A stretch of 9,934 bases of DNA from Alphaproteobacteria bacterium (GTDB taxonomy: Bacteria; Pseudomonadota; Alphaproteobacteria; UBA6615). The position numbers and the translations under genes are program-made. How positions within the stretch are numbered: the stretch's first letter is position 1; each line of letters starts with the position of its first letter. Shown here one piece after another: positions 7,105-9,934 of this stretch. The stretch is taken from positions 1-9,934 of the forward strand of contig JAQWSA010000080.1 of the NCBI GenBank assembly GCA_029243445.1. The letters run 5' to 3'. The notes beneath the pieces are model-generated. The model ran no database searches, was not told the origin of the DNA, and saw nothing but the letters and a program-made list of their open reading frames with translations.

Positions 7105-8370
7105 ATGAATAATTTTATAATAAAAGTAACTATTCTAACGTTATTTGTTTTTTATCCGGCAACCTCTTTAGCTGCAGGAAATGTAGAAACTTTTCGTCAA
7201 TTAGAGCTCTTTGGTGACATATTTGAGAAAGTTCGTAAATTCTATGTTGAGGAAACTAATGATAAAAAACTCATCGAGTCAGCTATAAATGGAATGCTGC
7301 AGTCACTTGACCCTCATTCAAGCTATTTAAATAAGGATAGTTATAGTGACATGAAGGTTCAAACGAGAGGAGAATTTGGGGGGTTAGGAATAGAAGTTAC
7401 TATGGAACAAGGGTTTGTGAGAGTTGTATCTCCAATAGATAATACTCCAGCGGCTCGGGCAGGGCTTGAGACTGGTGATTTTATTACTCATTTAGATGGT
7501 AAACCAGTACTTGGTATTAGTTTAGCTGAAGCGGTAGATAAAATGCGCGGAAGAGTTGGATCAGATATTAAATTGACCATTCGTCGAAAAGGAAAAGATC
7601 CATTCGATGTAATAATTACGCGTGCTATTATTCAAATACAGTCTGTTCGTGGGCGCACTGAAGGTAAAATTGGCTACTTACGTATTACATCGTTTAATGA
7701 AAAAACATACAGTGGACTTTCACGTGAGATAGCTAAAATAAAAAAAGAATTAAATGATAATATGCATGGATTGGTTCTTGATTTAAGACGCAATCCTGGT
7801 GGGTTACTTAATCAGGCTATTAAGGTATCTGATGCTTTTCTTGAACGAGGGGAAATTGTTTCTACCAGGGGTAGAAATAATAAAGGATCGAAGCGTTTTA
7901 ACGCTAAGTCGGGAGACTTAATAAATGGTTTACCGATGGTTGTTCTAATAAATGGTGGGTCGGCTTCAGCCTCTGAAATTGTCGCCGGAGCATTGCAGGA
8001 CCATCGCAGGGCCGTGATCATGGGAACACAATCATTTGGTAAAGGATCAGTACAGACCATTATGCCAATATCAGGACATGGAGCTATGCGCCTGACTACG
8101 GCATCATACTTTACTCCTAGCGGACGCTCTATACAAAAAACGGGCGTTACACCAGACATAGAGGTACAGCAGGTCAAAATAGAAACTGCTAGTGAAAAAA
8201 GTCGTTTAAGAGAAAAGGATTTAAGAAATGCTCGTGATGGGGATAAGCTTGTACCCAAAAATTCTAATCGACCAATTATTAAAGCTGTGAAGACTAGTGA
8301 TTATCAACTAAATAGGGCTATAGATCTTCTCAAAGGTATATCACTATATAGTATTCCTGCTATTAAATAA
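7105..8370 (+). CDS. ctpA: C-terminal processing peptidase (S41A family) with PDZ domain
   Basis: Secreted serine protease of the envelope that cleaves substrates from their C-termini; in related bacteria such enzymes trim or degrade cell-wall hydrolases and other periplasmic proteins. Residues 1-23 look like a Sec signal peptide: Lys7, a hydrophobic stretch, and SLA before the likely cut at 23/24. TRGEFGGLGIEV (88-98) leads into the PDZ domain (about 90-170), with GLETGDFI and the carboxylate-binding region. The peptidase core carries DLRRNPGGLL (226-235), GGSASASEIVAGAL (284-297) and FGKGSVQT (311-318). The Ser288-Lys313 spacing of 25 equals that of the known dyad of E. coli Prc. The 421-residue length is normal, with a basic, probably flexible tail after 355. 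AGG at 7096-7098 supports the start. The envC-like peptidase gene often found just upstream in Alphaproteobacteria is absent. Confidence 0.94.
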   Translation: MNNFIIKVTILTLFVFYPATSLAAGNVETFRQLELFGDIFEKVRKFYVEETNDKKLIESAINGMLQSLDPHSSYLNKDSYSDMKVQTRGEFGGLGIEVTMEQGFVRVVSPIDNTPAARAGLETGDFITHLDGKPVLGISLAEAVDKMRGRVGSDIKLTIRRKGKDPFDVIITRAIIQIQSVRGRTEGKIGYLRITSFNEKTYSGLSREIAKIKKELNDNMHGLVLDLRRNPGGLLNQAIKVSDAFLERGEIVSTRGRNNKGSKRFNAKSGDLINGLPMVVLINGGSASASEIVAGALQDHRRAVIMGTQSFGKGSVQTIMPISGHGAMRLTTASYFTPSGRSIQKTGVTPDIEVQQVKIETASEKSRLREKDLRNARDGDKLVPKNSNRPIIKAVKTSDYQLNRAIDLLKGISLYSIPAIK

Positions 8371-8490
8371 TTATTATTCTGTGTGGTTTATTTATTAAAT
8401 TTGATAAGATAGAGCTTTTATAAGTTTTTTTATATTTGAGTTCTAACTTTACTAAATTACCCTTATTGCGATGAATATAAGTTTGGAAAC

Positions 8491-8991
8491 ATGAAAAATT
8501 TTTCTAATAGAATAGATTATCGTCTTTGTGCTGGGATTATGCTGTTTAGTCGCATTGGAAAAGTTTGGGCAGGACAGCGCATTGATTCTGCTAATGCTTG
8601 GCAGATGCCTCAGGGAGGCATTAATAAGAATGAAGAGCCGATTGCGGCTGCTATCCGTGAGCTTCAAGAAGAAATAGGAACCGACAAAGTAAGACTACTT
8701 TCAGAATCTAAAGAGTGGCTAACATATGATTTACCAGCAGAAATTGCAGGTCAAATATGGGGTGGTCGGTATAAAGGACAAAAACAGAAATGGTTTGCGT
8801 TCCTTTTCCTGGGTGAAGACTGGGAAATTGATGTTCATAAGGTTGATGAACCAGAATTCCAATCATGGAAATGGATAGATGTTAGCGAGTTAGTTGGTCT
8901 TGCTATTGAATTTAAAAGACCTGTTTATGAGGCAGTTGTTTCCGAGTTCAATAAACTATCTCAATCCTTAGCATCTGGTGATAATATATGA
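8491..8991 (+). CDS. rppH: RNA pyrophosphohydrolase (Nudix), RppH/InvA-type
   Basis: Removes pyrophosphate from the 5' end of transcripts, which triggers RNase E-dependent mRNA decay; some relatives also act on dinucleoside polyphosphates. The Nudix box GGINKNEEPIAAAIRELQEE begins at residue 42 and ends at Thr64, with catalytic Glu57, Glu60 and Glu61. Typical RppH features are the N-terminal YRLCAGIMLF (10-19), AWQMPQGG (36-43), GRYKGQKQKWFAFLF (92-106) and FQSWKWID (123-130). The 166-residue length fits the family. ATG 8491 has GGA at 8485-8487. The 120-bp spacer from ctpA holds only weak AT hairpins. It converges on the opposite-strand gene, with 29 bp between the two stops. Confidence 0.94.
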   Translation: MKNFSNRIDYRLCAGIMLFSRIGKVWAGQRIDSANAWQMPQGGINKNEEPIAAAIRELQEEIGTDKVRLLSESKEWLTYDLPAEIAGQIWGGRYKGQKQKWFAFLFLGEDWEIDVHKVDEPEFQSWKWIDVSELVGLAIEFKRPVYEAVVSEFNKLSQSLASGDNI

Positions 8992-9020
8992 GGTCGAAAA
9001 TATTTTATAATCTTCTATAA

Positions 9021-9848
9021 TTACTGAACTGTTGAGGTTTGTTGATTAGCTTTAGCGTTAAGAAAATAACAGGCTATTTTAGCTGCAAGCGAAGCTAGTT
9101 TTGAATGAGGTTTAATTCCCACAGCTTTAAAAATAAGCATTATTCCCCTTTCAACATGATGTGGACGATAAAATCCATACGCTCTTGACATATAGGCTCG
9201 AACGCACTGTTTTCTATCATATTTTTCACCAGAATTATTTGCCGCATAATATGCATATGCTAATTCATCGTCCTCACTTTCACTTATTCGGCTCACTCCA
9301 ACTAATATACGTCGTATTATACCCAGTCGTTCAATTTTGCGATATCGGGCCATATGTGAATAAAAGAGTTTATAGTGCCTAATTTCGTCACGTGCGATAT
9401 TTCGGCATATCTCACGTAAAACTGGCTCGGTAGTAGCTTCACGGAGGGCGGTATAATATGAAGAAGTTCCTACTTCTACCATACATCTAGCAACCAGCTC
9501 ACCACAACGAGAACCTCTTACTGATTTTTGTGTGCTTGTAGGTAAAGTAATTTTAGACGAAAAATCTTTGAATCGGCTCTCAAAATCAAAACTAGGATCA
9601 GCTAATTTCACCCATTGTACTAAAGCTTCTCCGTGTTGCACCTCCTCTGCTCCCCAGCGAACAGCTGCGGATTGAAAGTCCGGATCATCAAAGAATACAT
9701 TGCTTAGATACTCAGCATAAATACTGCCATTATGCTCTACTAGGGCTGCGCCTTTAACAATACGCAGCATTTCAGGGTCGACTTTTAATGGGTCAAAATT
9801 ATCCCAAGGTATGTCGGCAAGTGTCCAGTGCTTTTTATAACCCGTCAT
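9021..9848 (-). CDS. Ferritin-like di-iron protein, soluble acyl-ACP desaturase-like, substrate unknown
   Basis: A 275-residue cytoplasmic protein with no signal peptide. It has two ExxH motifs typical of carboxylate-bridged di-iron four-helix proteins: EEVQHGEAL (68-76, Glu69/His72) and DEIRHYKLF (154-162, Glu155/His158). Single glutamates that fit the other ligands are Glu38 (ALVEHNGS) and Glu125 (MVEVGTSSYYTAL). The EExxHGxxL and IARDExRH contexts resemble soluble fatty-acid (acyl-ACP) desaturases more than ferritins or rubrerythrins; no rubredoxin-like CxxC domain is visible. The C-terminal third (about 170-275) is basic, without recognised motifs. GGAG (complement of 9860-9863) lies 11 bases before the ATG, with GAAGAG nearer. 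It stands alone on the - strand with no partner gene (ferredoxin, acyl carrier) in view. Enzyme or iron-storage roles are both open. Confidence 0.8.
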   Translation of the reverse strand: MTGYKKHWTLADIPWDNFDPLKVDPEMLRIVKGAALVEHNGSIYAEYLSNVFFDDPDFQSAAVRWGAEEVQHGEALVQWVKLADPSFDFESRFKDFSSKITLPTSTQKSVRGSRCGELVARCMVEVGTSSYYTALREATTEPVLREICRNIARDEIRHYKLFYSHMARYRKIERLGIIRRILVGVSRISESEDDELAYAYYAANNSGEKYDRKQCVRAYMSRAYGFYRPHHVERGIMLIFKAVGIKPHSKLASLAAKIACYFLNAKANQQTSTVQ

Positions 9849-9934
9849 CGAAGTCTCTTCTCCCAGCGGTTTACAATAAATTCAGTAACTCAATATTCTC
9901 CCGAATCACATATTATTAAATTGTATAGAGATGA

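Noticed and set aside
7812..8258. Long open frame on the - strand inside ctpA
   Set aside because: It lies fully opposite a clearly functional S41 peptidase, has no recognisable motifs and no ribosome site; it is a frame shadow. The same applies to - strand frames at 16-294, 1577-1765, 4171-4449 and 8452-8667, and to the + strand frame at 9161-9382.
8411..8431. Weak hairpin plus T-run after ctpA as a terminator
   Set aside because: The stem has only about five A-U/G-U-rich pairs with one G-C pair and uses part of the T-run; it is too unstable to call in AT-rich spacer DNA.
8992..9020. Bidirectional terminator between the converging rppH and di-iron genes
   Set aside because: Only a five-pair A-T stem (TTATA/TATAA) can be drawn; no GC stem is present in the 29-bp gap.
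9021..9848. AurF-type N-oxygenase identity for the di-iron protein
   Set aside because: AurF-type proteins have an additional iron-binding histidine shortly before the second ExxH; here that position is Asn/Ile, so the desaturase-like reading fits better.

Overview
The window looks like a stretch of conserved housekeeping chromosome from an AT-rich alphaproteobacterium. The series rplU-rpmA-obgE-proB-proA-nadD-rsfS-rlmH-phosphoglycerate mutase-ctpA-rppH, all on the + strand, matches the order I recall from Rhodospirillales-type Alphaproteobacteria. The protein variants fit too: a ProB with a PUA domain, a short 213-residue phosphoglycerate mutase, and an RppH-type Nudix enzyme. I cannot name the species. 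Low G+C spacers, several GTG starts and compact spacing suggest a fairly streamlined, possibly free-living aquatic lineage, but that is inference.

Layout. Positions 53-925 carry ribosomal proteins L21 and L27; L21 has an unusual lysine/alanine repeat tail. A strong hairpin with a GAAA loop and a T-run (953-985) follows and separates the ribosomal pair from obgE (1006-2052). The proline genes proB (2078-3205) and proA (about 3440-4726) come next, split by a 225-234 bp AT-rich spacer that holds a perfect inverted repeat. nadD (4729-5343), rsfS (5392-5778) and rlmH (5793-6254) form a tight group for NAD synthesis and ribosome maturation or silencing. Then come gpmA (6335-6976), the secreted protease ctpA (7105-8370) and rppH (8491-8991). 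The last gene, on the - strand (9021-9848), converges on rppH and encodes a ferritin-like di-iron protein of unknown substrate. The final 86 bp is its upstream region.

How the genes work together. rplU, rpmA, obgE, rsfS and rlmH all act on the large ribosomal subunit (structure, assembly GTPase, silencing, 23S modification). proB and proA are the first two steps of proline synthesis. nadD and gpmA serve NAD and glycolytic metabolism. ctpA acts in the envelope, and rppH starts mRNA decay. No mobile element, CRISPR array, rRNA or tRNA was seen.

I found no clear new multi-gene system. The points most worth checking are a possible attenuator built from alternative RNA pairings at the rpmA-obgE junction, the L21 repeat tail, the altered gene content around gpmA/ctpA, and the unassigned di-iron protein.
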